Source of the DNA: Clarkia xantiana subsp. parviflora
Taxonomy: Eukaryota > Streptophyta > Magnoliopsida > Myrtales > Onagraceae
Assembly: GCA_036873135.1 (NCBI GenBank)
Contig: JAPTYO010000059.1
Span: 24,751,066 to 24,815,065 of the forward strand
Reading direction: 5' to 3'
DNA: 64,000 bases
The position numbers and the translations under genes are program-made. Position 1 is the first letter of the stretch. Each line of letters opens with the position of its first letter. The notes beneath the pieces were generated by a model. The model searched no databases. It had not been told where the DNA came from and saw only the letters and a list, made by a program, of their open reading frames with translations. Of the stretch, positions 11,585-24,105 are shown piece by piece.

Positions 11585-11927
11585 GGACCGGCCTTCTCGA
11601 TCGGTCACTAAGCACCATCGTTTCCTAATCGTTTGTTCAAACCTAATGGCATCACCCGTAGCATGATTGCTCTACACCCTAAAATAAAATTCACTCTAAT
11701 CGGGTTAAACCGTCATGGGTAAAGTATTGTCCAATAATATATTTTCATTCACGGAATCTCAGCCGAGTTTGAACCCTGAATATTTGGTTAAGACGTGATG
11801 TGCTGAACCATGCGTAGTAATATTTCATTTGCATTGAATAGATTATTTAAAATAAAAAATACCAATAAAATTATTAATATCCAACTTCGCTTTTTTAGAA
11901 TCCAAACAATTATATACAAAATACTTA
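11585..11927. other. bHLH 3' flank
   Basis: Presumed 3' untranslated region and spacer; no coding signal. The sequence ends at a GC-rich hairpin described separately. Confidence 0.4.
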
Positions 11928-11951
11928 CCGCGCAACGCGCGGGTATACTAA
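11928..11951 (+). mobile_element. Possible Helitron 3' terminus
   Basis: A perfect 6-bp GC-rich hairpin (CCGCGC, loop AAC, GCGCGG) at 11928-11942 is followed by gtata and CTAA at 11948-11951, matching the CTRR end rule. The next base is C instead of the expected T, and I found no matching 5' end, so this could be a relic. Confidence 0.4.
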
Positions 11952-11984
11952 CTATCATATTATAAAATTAAACCTCTTATTTTG

Positions 11985-12145
11985 TGTAGGCCTGACAACG
12001 GGTCACAACCCGTGACCCGCGGGTCACGGGCGACCCGACCCGTGATTGACCCGGGGATCATCACGGGTCGGGATTATAAACCTGTACCCGGGACCTGGGT
12101 CAACGGGTTGACCCGTGACCCGGGTCAAACGTGCAATGCAGGCGC
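11985..12145. repeat. GC-rich GACCCG repeat cluster
   Basis: A 150-bp island of repeated and inverted GACCCG / CGGGTC words in otherwise AT-rich DNA, beginning aggcctgacaacgggtc. Such clusters are common at subterminal regions of plant hAT-like elements, but no partner end was identified. Confidence 0.45.
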
Positions 12146-13541
12146 AGAGGCTAGAGGGAGTAAGGACGTGCACTGAAGTCTGAAACTGAATATATAATTA
12201 CCTAGCTATCGAGCGGATCCAAAGCTGAACTCTGTAGCTTTGACGGCTCGTTCACATAATAATACGTACTTAAGTAATAGGCCATATACTGTGACATTAT
12301 TTCAATTCTATATTCTATAATAATAAAGATCCCATATCTCTTGATAGTTAACGAAAAGATTTATAGCAACGTGCCTAAATTGCAGATAGGTACATTATAC
12401 GTTAATTAATTCAATAAAGTAAAAGTCATTGTCTGCATTATTGTATTGGTAATTATTAATTAAATTAAGATGATGAAATGAAATGATAGTGTGGTGTAAT
12501 TGTAAGACTTTGCTAGTGAATTATTCGGTTCGGCTAATGTGGCCGTGGACCACAATTGAGGCCAGTTCCTAAATGACTTAATTTAGGAATTGAAATTTTT
12601 AGATATATCCGATGATATAATTTAATAAATTGATATTTGATGATATTTTGTTTACTTTTAGATATACATTATCTTAGTGTTGCACGATTTTTTAGATGTT
12701 TGCACTTTGCACGATGTATCATATTATGGTTGCAATTTAGTTATTAACTTGTTTTTAATGTTAAGCTTTTTTTTATATTAGTATTCCATGAAAATTAATA
12801 CATGAAAAAGCTTAAGAAAATCATAAAATTACTATCATGTAACTTATGCATTTGAAATAAAGAGGTGTGATGTTATAAAATTTAGTGTAACTTTTGTAAC
12901 ATATTTGAGAGTGAATGAGATTCTTTGGAGCACTTAGAACTATATCATGACATTGACCAATAAAAAATGATTAATTTGACATTATGAAAGATAAAATGAC
13001 TTAGAAATTTATTTGTCAACATCTTGTTAAACTTTTCAAGTATGATGTTCTGAAAATCAAAAAATATCTATAACTATCGATACATTATTTACCCAAAATC
13101 CCGGGCCCAAAGTATAAACTCAATTGGGCTTCAAGTGTGACCCATTGTCGAGTTAAGGAAGAGAAACTTCTATTTCTCGGCCCAGTTAATCGGCAAGCAA
13201 GGTGGCTGTACCGTCGTCGTTGGCCTCATCCACGACGCCAATGGCCGTCCCGTCACGGCGGCGGGAGGACGAAATCTTTTTCTTTCATGATGATGATATC
13301 AAGGAAAAGCAGGTTGCCTGTGTGCCATGACCAATTAACTTGAAATGGATTTGAAAAAATTGTAGAGATCGAGTCTACAGTAGTAGTACTAGCAGCAGCT
13401 GCAGCTGCTCCTCTTTCCTTTTCTGCGAGTTGATTCAAATTCTCAACCCTGGCTCCGGCCATCTGGAAACGCCTTTTCCCCTCCCGTCCCAGGAGAAGAT
13501 TCATAACTGCAGCTGCAACTGCCAACATTCAGTCCCCGACG
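12146..13541. other. Spacer and upstream region of the DHHC gene
   Basis: AT-rich, no coding support up to about 13090; then a more balanced stretch (13090-13541) that probably holds the promoter and 5' leader of the palmitoyltransferase gene. Frames on both strands at 13137-13528 are Ala- and Arg-rich readings without family motifs. Confidence 0.4.
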
Positions 13542-16173
13542 ATGTCCATCAACTGCTTCAAGCTGTGCTCCGGCCTCAAAGTCATTGGCTACTTCATGAT
13601 CCTACTCGTCGCTGCAATTGTCGCCGTCTCCTACTACGCCGTTGTGGTGCTCACTTTGGGTCCCAACTTGCTTCACGGCGGTTTTGCTTCCTTCCTATTC
13701 TTCCTGCTCATTTTTCTTTTTCATCTCCTGGTAAATCTCTTGCTACATCCAATCTAGCATAGCTATATTTCAAGTCTTTTCATTTACTCAGTAGCTTATA
13801 TGATCTGTTATGGCGCTTCTTCAGTTCCATGTAATCACCTTAACGCCTCCCTATATCTAGCATCTACGATTACTCTCTTAATTGCGCTAAATTCCGACTT
13901 CTTGCTTGAAAAACTTATATTGGTTGGAAATAGAGTTACTTTACCTTTCTCTAATTAGTGAATGTGTTAGGTCTGATTTTTATGCCATTTGGAGCTCAAG
14001 TGGACTGATAGCTGCAAGCTCATCAATTGCTAGTTGCAAGTTACAAATCATGCTTGATTCCCAGTGCATTGTCCTAGCACAAAACCAATAACTTGTGATA
14101 AGTTTACGCTGTACTGCTAATGAAACAAAAAAATTGAAAATTTGTTGCAGAACTAAATATTGAAAACTTTGATTTGTTAGTTGCAACAGAATTCACATTT
14201 GGAGAAACCCTTTCTGGTCTTTATCTGTAAGAGGACAGTGTCTCCTTGTGAGTTGTGGTTATATATATTGAGGAGCAACCATGTAAACCAAGTGTCTAAG
14301 ACCTAGTTTGGTCAGTAATTTTCTCTGAAATTGGTTCCTTTGTTGCAGCTTATACTTTTACTGTGGAGTTATTTTATGGTGGTATTCAAGGATCCTGGAT
14401 CAGTCCCTGAAAATTGGAGGTCCATACCAGAGGAGGAGACTCTAGAAGCTGGTACCTCTTATATAGGTTGTGACGCATCAATTCCCCCATGCCCATCTTC
14501 AGATGGACAGCAAATGACACCATCTGCAGGCTTCTGCAGTAAGTGCCGTAATGGAAAGCCACCACGATGTCATCATTGCTCAGTCTGTAAGTCCCTCTTA
14601 TGCCTTAGTTGCTTAGTTTCATTTTGTGCTCAGATTCTACTAAGTCTAAATCTTACCAGATGTACAAAATACTAAATTGTTTGTCATAAAATTTTCCAGT
14701 CACATGCATGCTGATGTGTATTTATTTGGCAAGTAGTTGAGTAGGGTTTATGTTCATGCTGTCAGCGCAGTTGGAATACCTAGTAGATTGATCACGTAAA
14801 TTAGCCGGTCCATTGCTCTTTTTCTATGTTTCAGACTTTCAATGCATTTTATAATGCAATTGATTCACTTTATCAGGTCAGAGATGTGTTCTTAAGATGG
14901 ATCACCACTGTGTTTGGGTGGTTAATTGTGTTGGTGTACGCAACTACAAGTTTTTTCTTCTTTTCTTGGTAAGTTTCTTTCTTCTGGACTGTTTTTGTAA
15001 TGTGTGCATGTGTAGCATCTAAGCAACTGCAATGTAGAGCAATTAGATCTAAGTAATTTAACAGGATTTGAAAAAGTTTCATGAACATTTAACTGATAAG
15101 AGCATTTATTATGTAGTCCAAGGCTATTTCACATTATTACTGATCGTAAAATGAAGATGCTTCTTGCATTGTTCGTGTAAGAACTCTTCTTGTCCAACTA
15201 TCAACAAATTTAGAAATGATATCAACCATGATACTGTAGTAGCCACACAGTAAAGATGACGAACTAAGTCATTTATTGATTATGGATAAGGGGCAGCCAT
15301 TGGCCTTGACACATAAAACATGGACATATAATTATAATCTCATATTTCTGAGCTAATCATTCCGTAAATTCTTTTATTACTTGTCACTTATACCATCATC
15401 TTTAAGTAATACATATTATAAGAATGAACTATTCCTTTTATCTCTGATACTAACATGTTGCATTAAATTTATCTTTATTTTGGTCTTGAAAGCTATATAC
15501 ATTCCTGGAGACAACAATGGGTGCTTCGATACTGCTTCCTAATTTTATCCAATTTTTCGGTGAAGCGAAACATGGCACCACCTCTCCTGGCAGACTAGCT
15601 GTTATTTTTTTGGCCTTCAGTAAGTTTGTAATTACAGCATCTCGATTCCTAGTTGTTAGCGTTCCTCTACTGCTAATTTATCTTTCTTTCTACTGTATGC
15701 AGTTCTTAATGTAGCTTTCTCTTTGAGCCTTGTGTGTTTCTTGGTGATGCATGCATCTCTTGTGTCCACCAACACGACAACCATAGAGGTAGGTAACAAA
15801 GGATACTTGTTTGGAACCCAAGGAAACAAGTTAGAATAGCACTAAGCTGTTGATGAAAGTGATTGAACTCTTTCCTGTTGCAGGTTTACGAAAAGAAGAA
15901 GGGGATGAGGTGGAAGTATGACTTGGGAAAGAGGAGGAACTTCGAGCAGGTGATAATACTCCAATCTTTACCTATTGCAACTTTGAAAAACACCAAAAGA
16001 GTTGGTTAAAAGGATTGGTGTTAAAAATGTTGTTGTATTGGTGGGATTTTGCTTAGGTATTTGGCACGAGAAAAGCGCTTTGGTTCCTTCCCCTGTTTGC
16101 GGAAGATGATCTGGTAAAAGTACCTGCACTGGAAGGCTTGAAGTTTCCAGTAAGATCTGATGTAGAAAACTGA
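13542..16173 (+). CDS. DHHC-type protein S-acyltransferase (palmitoyltransferase)
   Basis: A membrane enzyme that transfers palmitate from acyl-CoA to cysteines of target proteins. Exons: 13542-13730, 14349-14586, 14877-14968, 15493-15619, 15703-15788, 15884-15949 and 16057-16173; 915 nt, 304 residues, all phases consistent. Two N-terminal membrane segments are seen (about residues 12-35 and 48-72), then the Cys-rich domain: [19 protein letters not shown], then [19 protein letters not shown], containing the catalytic DHHC. Two further hydrophobic segments follow ([14 protein letters not shown] region and [19 protein letters not shown]). A TTxE-like motif (TNTTTIE) closes exon 5. The four-helix topology and length fit the Arabidopsis PAT11-15 group. 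Cytosolic tail is short and basic. Numbered orthologue uncertain. Confidence 0.93.
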
Positions 16174-16393
16174 GTTGGTATCGAGATATTTGGGGGGTTT
16201 CACTATATCATTCTGCACAGATTTGACTTGGAGTTCACGACAAGTTAGAACAACGTAGAGGCTGTTAAGTTATAAACCACCACCAACCCCTTATTTATAT
16301 ATATGAATCAGTAACAGTTATTGTGTGGCATGCTTTCGCCTTATTCTGTGATGTATGGGATTTTTGTATTAACACGAAAGTCTGTCATTAATG
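16174..16393. other. Presumed 3' untranslated region of the DHHC gene
   Basis: Short non-coding flank between the stop codon and the foldback element; no separate signal seen. Confidence 0.4.
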
Positions 16394-16832
16394 GGGTGAT
16401 AAATTGCTACCTGAATTTTAATATTATAAAATTGGCTATTTGAGTTTTCAATTTCGGAGCAAATTGCTACCTCTATTTCAATTTCTGTCAAACTGGACAG
16501 AAAATGAGCATGTTTCCGCCATGTGTGATCTTTTTATATGTACCCAAGATGACTTCAAATATAAAATGAAAGTATTGTAATGAAATACGTTCAAGCCCAA
16601 TTGAACGTATTTCATTACAATACTTTTAGTTTATGTTTAAATACATCTTAGATATACATGAAAAGATCCCATGTGCTGAAAATATGCTCATTTTCTATCT
16701 AATTTGACACGAATTGAAACAAGTGTAGAAATTTCATATGAAACTGAAAATTCTGGTAGTCAATTTTAAAATATTAAAGTTCAAGCAGCGATTTGTAAAT
16801 TTATCAAACTTCGGGTAGCAATTTGGCTATTA
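16394..16832. mobile_element. Foldback MITE (ATTGCTACC family)
   Basis: The left arm begins gataaattgctacctgaa and the right arm ends ttcgggtagcaatttggctattaat. The arms pair over most of the element, including an inner perfect palindrome around 16590-16605 (caagcccaattgaacg). The end motif is shared with 7167-8496. No target duplication could be fixed. Confidence 0.65.
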
Positions 16833-17441
16833 ATCCTTCTTTTTTTACCCAAATATTGAAGACATGAAATTTACATTATTGTATTACATTATTTGGTTTG
16901 TGAAATAGCATAATATAAATGTAATAACGTGAGACATAACGTGGAATTACTACTACCTCCGTCCAAACGGGGAGATAATGACTATAATTATGTTAGCAGT
17001 CTCAATTCATGATCATATATATATATATTAAAAGAATAGAGACACATAATTATGCATGAATATACTCGTAATCATTGCCACATATATCATATTTGTATTA
17101 TATAGTAGGATGGCAACTCCACGAGTTGATGCCTCTCTCATAAGTCATAAGAATTGAGTGCAACCTGCCAACCTGCCAACCTCCCTCCTTTTACTTCTTT
17201 CTCAGAACAAACTTAATTCATATCATTCATTAAAACACTCATATGTAATGTACAACATGCATTATTATACATATTACATAAAAACTCCTCTAGCTAGCAA
17301 CAACATTCCAATCTCATGAGATGACTGTCTCAACTGATCAGTCTATTTGAACCCATTCAGAAAATGAGAAATTGGTATTGAAGTGAATAAAGCATATATC
17401 TCTCTTTTGAAGTAGTTGACAAATGATAAGGTATATATATA
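16833..17441. other. AT-rich spacer
   Basis: No gene seen. Contains short TA runs near 17020 and a CAACCTGCCAACCTGCCAAC direct repeat near 17161. Confidence 0.4.
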
Positions 17442-17708
17442 CTAGATGTCTGGGTGATGGTCGGGTTTATGTTGGTAATCGGTAACCGAACATTTGGAAG
17501 GAGGCGGTGGAGAAGAAGAGGCGATGAGGGAGATGAGAGGGGTGAAGAGGAGAATGAGACCGATTGGGACCATCCATAGATGTGTGTAGCTTGGATGATA
17601 TTCATAATCCCACACTCCTAGTATCACTCCTCCCACCATGCTCACCACCATTCTAATACTAATTCCCCACCACCACCACCATTCATATTCATCATATGAT
17701 CCCCTCAT
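17442..17708 (-). CDS. Possible small two-helix membrane protein
   Basis: An 88-residue frame beginning MRGSYDEYEWWWWWGISIRM, with one hydrophobic segment near residues 18-36 (VVSMVGGVILGVW) and another near 48-66 (LWMVPIGLILLFTPLISLIA), then a Pro/Ser-rich tail. A good acceptor (TTTTCAG) lies just upstream on the minus strand at about 17722, so an earlier exon or a spliced leader is possible. I do not recognise the family and assign no function. The Trp run and the TA-rich surroundings argue for caution. Confidence 0.4.
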   Translation of the reverse strand: MRGSYDEYEWWWWWGISIRMVVSMVGGVILGVWDYEYHPSYTHLWMVPIGLILLFTPLISLIASSSPPPPSKCSVTDYQHKPDHHPDI

Positions 17709-18081
17709 CTTTGATATCACCTCCTGAAAATTGAAACAAACCAATAACCTTCTTAAGTTAGATAGATATGAGTAGATCCAAAGATATATATATATATATA
17801 TATATATAAGCTGGACTCATCTCACAAACCCTCAAGGATGAAACATTATATATATATGCAGCTGAAATTAGAGGATGCATCAAGGGAAGACACGTATTAT
17901 ATATATAATATAAACAAGTAAGTAGTTGAATAGATGAGATTAACTACATCATTATTATTATTAATTATAAAGGGTAGGCGCGCCTTTTTATTTAATCTGC
18001 TTCACTGTTTTGAATCTTATTATGTACATATATATTACCTGTCTGAGTTCCTCATATAGATCGATGGTTTTTGTTCCTAGC
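17709..18081. other. Spacer with TA microsatellites
   Basis: TA run at about 17786-17808 and several shorter ones; otherwise nothing recognised. It may hold the promoter or first exon of the small membrane-protein candidate. Confidence 0.4.
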
Positions 18082-18241
18082 TAGGGGTGAGCAAATTACC
18101 CAGTTGGAATCGAAACCAGTCATTCGGGTAGATTTAAACGGTTCTGGTATGGTTTTGGGATTGAATTTCAAGAACCAGTATTTTCGGTTCTGATTCTAGG
18201 ATAAGTTTTCGGGTACTCATATACTCAGAACCGGAACCATT

Positions 18242-18284
<43 letters not shown>

Positions 18285-18630
18285 AAATCACTAAACATTT
18301 AACAAATTTAAAATTGTTATTGGAAAAGGTTGAAATTGTTTCTATGAATTCAATGGGTACAGTACTAGTTTCAGTATCAACTGGGTACCCAGAATCCGGT
18401 TTCTACTGGGTATCCAGAACCCGGTTCCAGCTAGTACCTATGATTATATTATTTAGTTTGAAATTTTTGTAGCCGGTTCCTTAACGGGTACCCGAAACGA
18501 TTGATTCTTAACGGTTTCGGTTCCTAGATGTTCTAGTACGGTTCCGGGTAATAAAATTTGGAACCGTTCAGTATTGGTCTGGTTCTGAAATAACCAAAAA
18601 GTATTGGGTACCCAGAACCGCTCACCCCTA
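18082..18630. mobile_element. hAT-like non-autonomous element
   Basis: Terminal inverted repeats TAGGGGTGAGC (about 18086) and GCTCACCCCTA (to 18630). The flanks give an 8-bp near-duplication (TTTGTTCC left, GTTGTTCC right, 7 of 8), the hAT target size, if four extra bases TAGC are counted in the left end. The interior has many GGTACCCA and CGGTTC words in both directions and a TA microsatellite at about 18246-18278. No transposase frame is seen. Confidence 0.65.
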
Positions 18631-19086
18631 GTTGTTCCATCATCGCAACACATGCGTTCTTTTATCCACATTTTACTCGTCGTTTTCTTTTATGCCCGAC
18701 GTGGTATAATTTTATTTGACACTTCTCTTTACTTATTTTCGGAATAATATATATATAATAAGGTAGGCGGCAATACATAATACAAAACCTCCCATTTTAA
18801 GGGATTTCCGTCTCAATGTTGTGTATTATTATTAAAAATAATAAAACCTTTGGATTACTCACTGATTACGCCTTTGAGGATAGCCCTGCACTACAACACG
18901 CCAGTCCTCTTAACCTCCTAATTAATACGGTCGGAGCTATCTAGGGTAGGACTTTTTAATACGAAAAAGTAGTAGTATATCTTATACCAACCATACAATT
19001 ATTATATATATCAGCTCCGGTTGCGCGCGCATACGTGGTGAAAAGTGATGGATATGCACCTAATTTTTAAAAATAAATACGGATCA
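18631..19086. other. AT-rich spacer
   Basis: No gene or element assigned. Confidence 0.4.
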
Positions 19087-20161
19087 TCTATATACCAATA
19101 TATTATTTGTGTTGTGTCCTCACCCCCAATAGACATCTTTGACACATTTTCATTTTATTAACAAAAAATATATTATATTTAATTCCTATATTTATAAAAT
19201 TAATAATTTAATCATTACTATATTTGAGAAACATTTATTTATCTTTAATATTATTACTAAATCATTATTTAAATTTTGTTATTTTTAAAGGTCGCTTAGT
19301 CGGCATGTCATAATATAATTATAATTAACTTACAATCCAATATTCATATTAATTTAAGTCAGCCCTATCCCTATCATACTCATTCCGTTCAAATTACGGA
19401 TACATGTAAATTTTTTTTATTCAACGAATTATATAGATTGAGTGATATATTGTTCCGCCTGTTGAGATTTTTTTATCGCATAGATCAGCCACTTACCAAA
19501 TTATATATATAACAAGTCAAAATATGGGTGAAATGTGGTTCTTGAAGTTTGACATCGTACAAATAACATTTTACTCATCGTCCAATATTTATGGACTCAA
19601 ACTATTAATTTAGTTATTCTTGTTAATCCAATCATATTGTGTACAACCTAATTAATGTTAACTAAATATTTTTGTAAATTCAAGTCTAAACTTTAAATTT
19701 TTGTGATTTAATTTTATCTTTATTGTTAAATCAAATTTTGTTGGTATTGTGATATTGTATATAATTACGTTTGTATAGGTCAAATTTGTCCATTGATGAC
19801 TCTAAGTAGTTAACAACATGTTTACATTCTTGACACCTCAAGTTGATAAGTTATATACAATTAAGCCGTTAATGACCAACGTAATGCTCGACCCAACTCA
19901 TTTATATATCTAACTATAAGGCTAACTTAGTACCGTAACTGAAAACATTAGTTAATTTTTTACTTAATTATCCTATTCTCTTTCTCATGTTTTGAATTAC
20001 GTTATGTCGCTCTTCTCTATCACATAGATTCGTTTCTCACAACGAATCAACTTGCCCATATTTTACTTTGATTAATTGTAAATATTAGTAAACTTAAGAT
20101 AGATTATATATTTTGAAATTTAAATGATCGATGCGCGTGCGTTACACGCGTTAATAACTAG
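19087..20161 (+). mobile_element. Non-autonomous Helitron, 1.07 kb
   Basis: The 3' end is clear: hairpin CGCGTG, loop CGTTA-like, CACGCG at 20134-20150, then CTAG at 20158-20161 followed by T. The proposed 5' end, TCTATATACCAATATATT at 19087 preceded by A, fits the plant Helitron start but is less certain. The interior is AT-rich without coding. Confidence 0.6.
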
Positions 20162-20430
20162 TATAAAGAGATATATGCTTCTTACAATATAATCTAATTG
20201 TGGAGTCATTATTCTCAAAATCAACCAGCATGATCCCAGCCCGCTCATAATAAAGAACTAAACAAACCAAAAATTCAAACGACCTTAAGCGAACCGAGTC
20301 TCCAATAGTGAAGAGTTTCACGTGAATCAGTAGTCCGCACAGACTAGAGAACCACTCCATTAGACATCCAATGGAGTGGAACTCCCCTAATAAAGAAGAG
20401 TTCCGCGCGGAGTAACACTCCATACTGATT
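20162..20430. other. Spacer between Helitron and TRIM
   Basis: No gene recognised. It includes an inverted word pair around TGGAGTG/CACTCCA (20340-20425) that may belong to another degraded element. Confidence 0.4.
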
Positions 20431-20949
20431 TGTAATACCTTATATGTTTCTGTACCACATTGGTCGGAAATAAGAGATTTGGAGCATTAATAAGGAATAG
20501 ATGTACTACTCAAGTCCAACATGAATTCCTCCTTTTCTGGATCCAAGTGAGGACAACGAGATCAATTAGGCTGGGTTGGGCTAGTGGGAACAATCACTCG
20601 GGTTTAGGGCGTGACAGAAAGGTATCAAACACGGTCAGGGACTGTGATCGGGCATGCAGAGCAAGGGCTATCGACCCCTGAAGTTTCGATCACCTACTGG
20701 GGGCAAAAGATCATTGTCTGGGCCGTTACTACATGGACGTCACGCGTAATAAAGAGGTATATTGTAATACCCTCATATGTTTGTGTACCACATTGGTTGG
20801 AAATGAGAGATTTGAAGCCTTAATAAGCAAGATACGTAAATTACTTAAGTTCAACGAGAATTTCTCCTCTTCTGGGCCAAAGTGAGGACGACGGGCTCAG
20901 TTAGGCTGGGTTGGGATAATAGGGAAAACTCAGGCTTGGAGGCGTGATA
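20431..20949 (+). mobile_element. TRIM (terminal-repeat retrotransposon in miniature)
   Basis: Two direct LTRs of about 187 bp, 20431-20616 and 20763-20949, both starting TGTAATACC and ending in GCGTGACA or GCGTGATA. Right after the 5' LTR is a PBS-like word GGTATCAAAC, related to the initiator-Met-tRNA primer site TGGTATCAGA. The interior is only about 146 bp and cannot code. Flanks TGATT and GGATT are a 4-of-5 match to a 5-bp target duplication. The two LTRs have diverged visibly, so the copy is not recent. Confidence 0.8.
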
Positions 20950-21540
20950 GGATTATAGGTCCAGTTCATTAGACCTCAAATGAACCTCCAAATGAGTGAA
21001 GCTCCCTTCCTCTATTGATCTGCGCGGACTAATACTTCGCTCGAACTACCTATGAATAGAGAAAGCTGACAACTACATTTTACCTCTTGCGATAGCAAAC
21101 ATCAAGTATCAAGATTACCACTATAACTAATATGTGGATTTGTAGACTAATAATCTAGAATAAGGATAAACTTGAATCAGACTGGACTTTATCCTGGTTT
21201 AAGAGGTAAGTACCTCTATAAATATTCATCACCCATTCTCATTAAGAGTTGTAATCTCTCTCTAGTTCTCAAGCTATTCATTTATCTCTCGACCATATAC
21301 TGACTTAAGCTTCTGAGTGGGATTACCGAGCATCGACCCGGTCTATCCCTTAGTGCATGTGCGAACACATGAAACTGGACGCAACCGAGATCACCAAGAC
21401 CAATCATTTGGCGCCGTCTGTGGAAAATGAAACAGAATTCAGTGGTCTACTAACTTCAATCAATGGCTCATGGAAAACAAATAAGTCGAAGTCAGGTCGA
21501 AAACTCTCATTGCCCTGCACCTCTTCTGTTGCCAATTGAA
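20950..21540 (+). mobile_element. 5' fragment of an LTR retrotransposon
   Basis: TGGCGCCGTCTGTGGAAA at 21409 is the primer-binding site form seen in many plant Ty3/Gypsy elements. The preceding 400 bases (TATAAATA near 21217, then gtaatctctctctagttctc) look like the 3' part of an LTR. After the site a short gag-like start (MAHGKQISRSQVE at about 21464) runs to a stop at about 21577. No pol or 3' LTR follows, so the element is truncated. The LTR start is not defined. Confidence 0.6.
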
Positions 21541-21790
21541 GATTTTGGGCCGCCTTTCATGGTAGCCCAATAACCTAACCAAATTGATGTGTAACATAAT
21601 TAGAGCAAGTAATCATTATTATGGAGGATAAGGCCGAAATAATTAAAGAATATGGCCCATTTGGACTTGCTTATTAACTATAAGGATTAAGGCCCACTAA
21701 TATTGGTCCACTTGCATAGTTCAACCGGATTTGGTGTTCCTTAATTAATGGGGAGAGGAGATATATTTGTTATGTAAAAAATAGGTTTGG

Positions 21791-21863
<73 letters not shown>

Positions 21864-24086
21864 GATTCAGTTTAAGTAATAGATATATATATTCTCAATA
21901 GAATATTGGTATCTATACATATATCTATGAAATTAAATATATATATATATATATTATTTTCAATCTTGTCTATCTATAACTATGAAACAAATGACATCCT
22001 CCCCCTATATAAGGAGCATATTAATAAAAATTGCGGAGGTATGAATTAATTAATAAAAATAATTGGACAGTAATCACATATTAATAAACATTATTTATTT
22101 AGAGTACATATAATGTACATTCCAATTATTGACTGATCCATATACTAATGTGGCAAATTGGCCAATCTAATAATTTCTCTATATATACGTGACTAGTGAC
22201 TTAGAACACTTTCAATGGTAGTGCCTAGTGCTAAGTTCATAGTTCCATATTGTAAATTTATCATTGTAGAGAGTTCCTAGTGCGTAGTGTCATTTACTGT
22301 TGTTCCCTGCTGGTAATGATTAAGTAGTAACTTGTCTTTCCAATGAGAGTGTGTTGTTCCAAAATGGGAGTTCCTCGTTGGCTAGGCGCCACTAGGCGTG
22401 ACTATGGTTACTAATATTACTGTTTTGCCATTATCGGGTGAATAGTGAAGTGGGACGCCTACTAGTAGGCACTCCCACGTTACTGTTCATGTCAGTGCCA
22501 ACTTTTTAATATTTTTTTATTCAGTTGTTTTGTTTATCTCTTTGATTGTATATATATTCTGCTACGCTAAGTCAGATAAACATGAGCCGTAATCTGTCAT
22601 TTTTAATATTATGTAAGTTAAATAATGACACGAATCAAAATTACTACTTTTTAACTTCGAATCAATTTCATAATTTTCATATCTAATTTATTTATATTTT
22701 ACCATGTTGAATAACCGTTAATTCTAAATTTTGAAATAGTATAATATTTCATATATTACTAAACATGGAAAATAATTTACTAAAAAAATTATATTATTTT
22801 AATGCATATATATTTTAATATAATTTACGTATTATATTATATTATTGTTTACGATAAATTGTAATAATCCTGGTAATTTAGTAGTGTGTGTGTCAGTGTG
22901 TGTGTCCCTTTTTTTAATGATTTTGTACATATTTTCACTAAATTTTTTTTACAATTAAAACGGTCTTCTTGAATCTCATTATTTGTTCATGTCGGTATTT
23001 TTTAAAAAAATGAATATTTAATCTATATATAACGCTTAAAAATTATATTTAAAGTGTAAAATTATGTGAGTACCAATATAGAGGTGAATTTTGGCCTCCA
23101 CCATTAGAGAGATTTCCAATTTTACTGTAGCATTTACTGTAACATTTACTGTAACACTGTCACTGATGAATTAACACTGATGTGGATGCACTAGAGTGAG
23201 TCCTCTAAACCAAAGTAATAATTAATTTGCTTATTCTATCCTATAGCAGAGCTTAAAGGCTATTTCGCTTCCATGTCAGCACCACGTCCCCACCTATCTA
23301 TCCATTCAAGATTCCAATGGATTCATGAAATGGGTGGCCCTCCTCTCTCTCGTTTATTTGTTTTATTTATTTATCTATTTCTATTGTTATATATATATAT
23401 AATTAGATTATCAATTTGTGCGGGTTCATCTTGTATTCTTTGTTAGTTTGAATAGGCCCAATACAAAAATTCGATACGAAAAATTTATACTAAATTGAAT
23501 AAAATAATTAATATATAACAATTTTAAACTAAAGTTTTAAAATTACTCAATTTAGAATGTTCAATCTAAACTTTATAAAGTATAATTGTTAAAAGAGGTC
23601 ATGCTAGGTTTAGATATATTTATTTTAATAAAAATTATTATATGTATACATATAATTATCGTGTTATTGTGTCGGACCGTGTCACTAATATTAAACTTAA
23701 ACACGTAATTTTCGTGTCGAGTTCGTATCGGCTCATCTTGCCGTATACGAATTGCCAGCCCTATTATATTTACAGAATTTAATGGCTAACTAAATGTTAT
23801 TGTGTTTTCTATATAGATCAGACCTATTCAGATTAAAAAAAAAAAAAGGATTGTACAAGTTATGTTGACTATGCAAAATATGTTTGGTTAGAAATGAATT
23901 ATTAAGCTAAGGACCATAAATATGGCCCAAAAAGAATAAAGACCATAAATAAATATATTATTTTGGCAATAAAATAAAAATAAAGAAATGATAAATGGAG
24001 TTACATACGTGCATGGTGCACACTGCACCTCCCACACCAATAGTATCCCTTCCCCTTCCGTCCTTTCAGTAGCGAGAGACTGAGAG
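21541..24086. other. Long AT-rich spacer upstream of the duplicated block
   Basis: A long TA microsatellite lies at about 21795-21860. Elsewhere there is no credible coding. Words around 22215-22500 (cctagtgctaag, ggcgccactaggcg) and 23095-23210 (tttactgtaacatttactgtaac) look like degraded repeats. The last 150 bases before 24086 are less AT-rich and should hold the native promoter and leader of the left CURT1B copy, including tccttccccttccgtcctttc. Confidence 0.45.
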
Positions 24087-24105
24087 TGGTGTGTGAGGCG
24101 GGAAA

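Noticed and set aside
20431..20949. Cassandra-type TRIM
   Set aside because: Cassandra LTRs contain a 5S rRNA-like segment; I see none here, so only a generic TRIM call is made.
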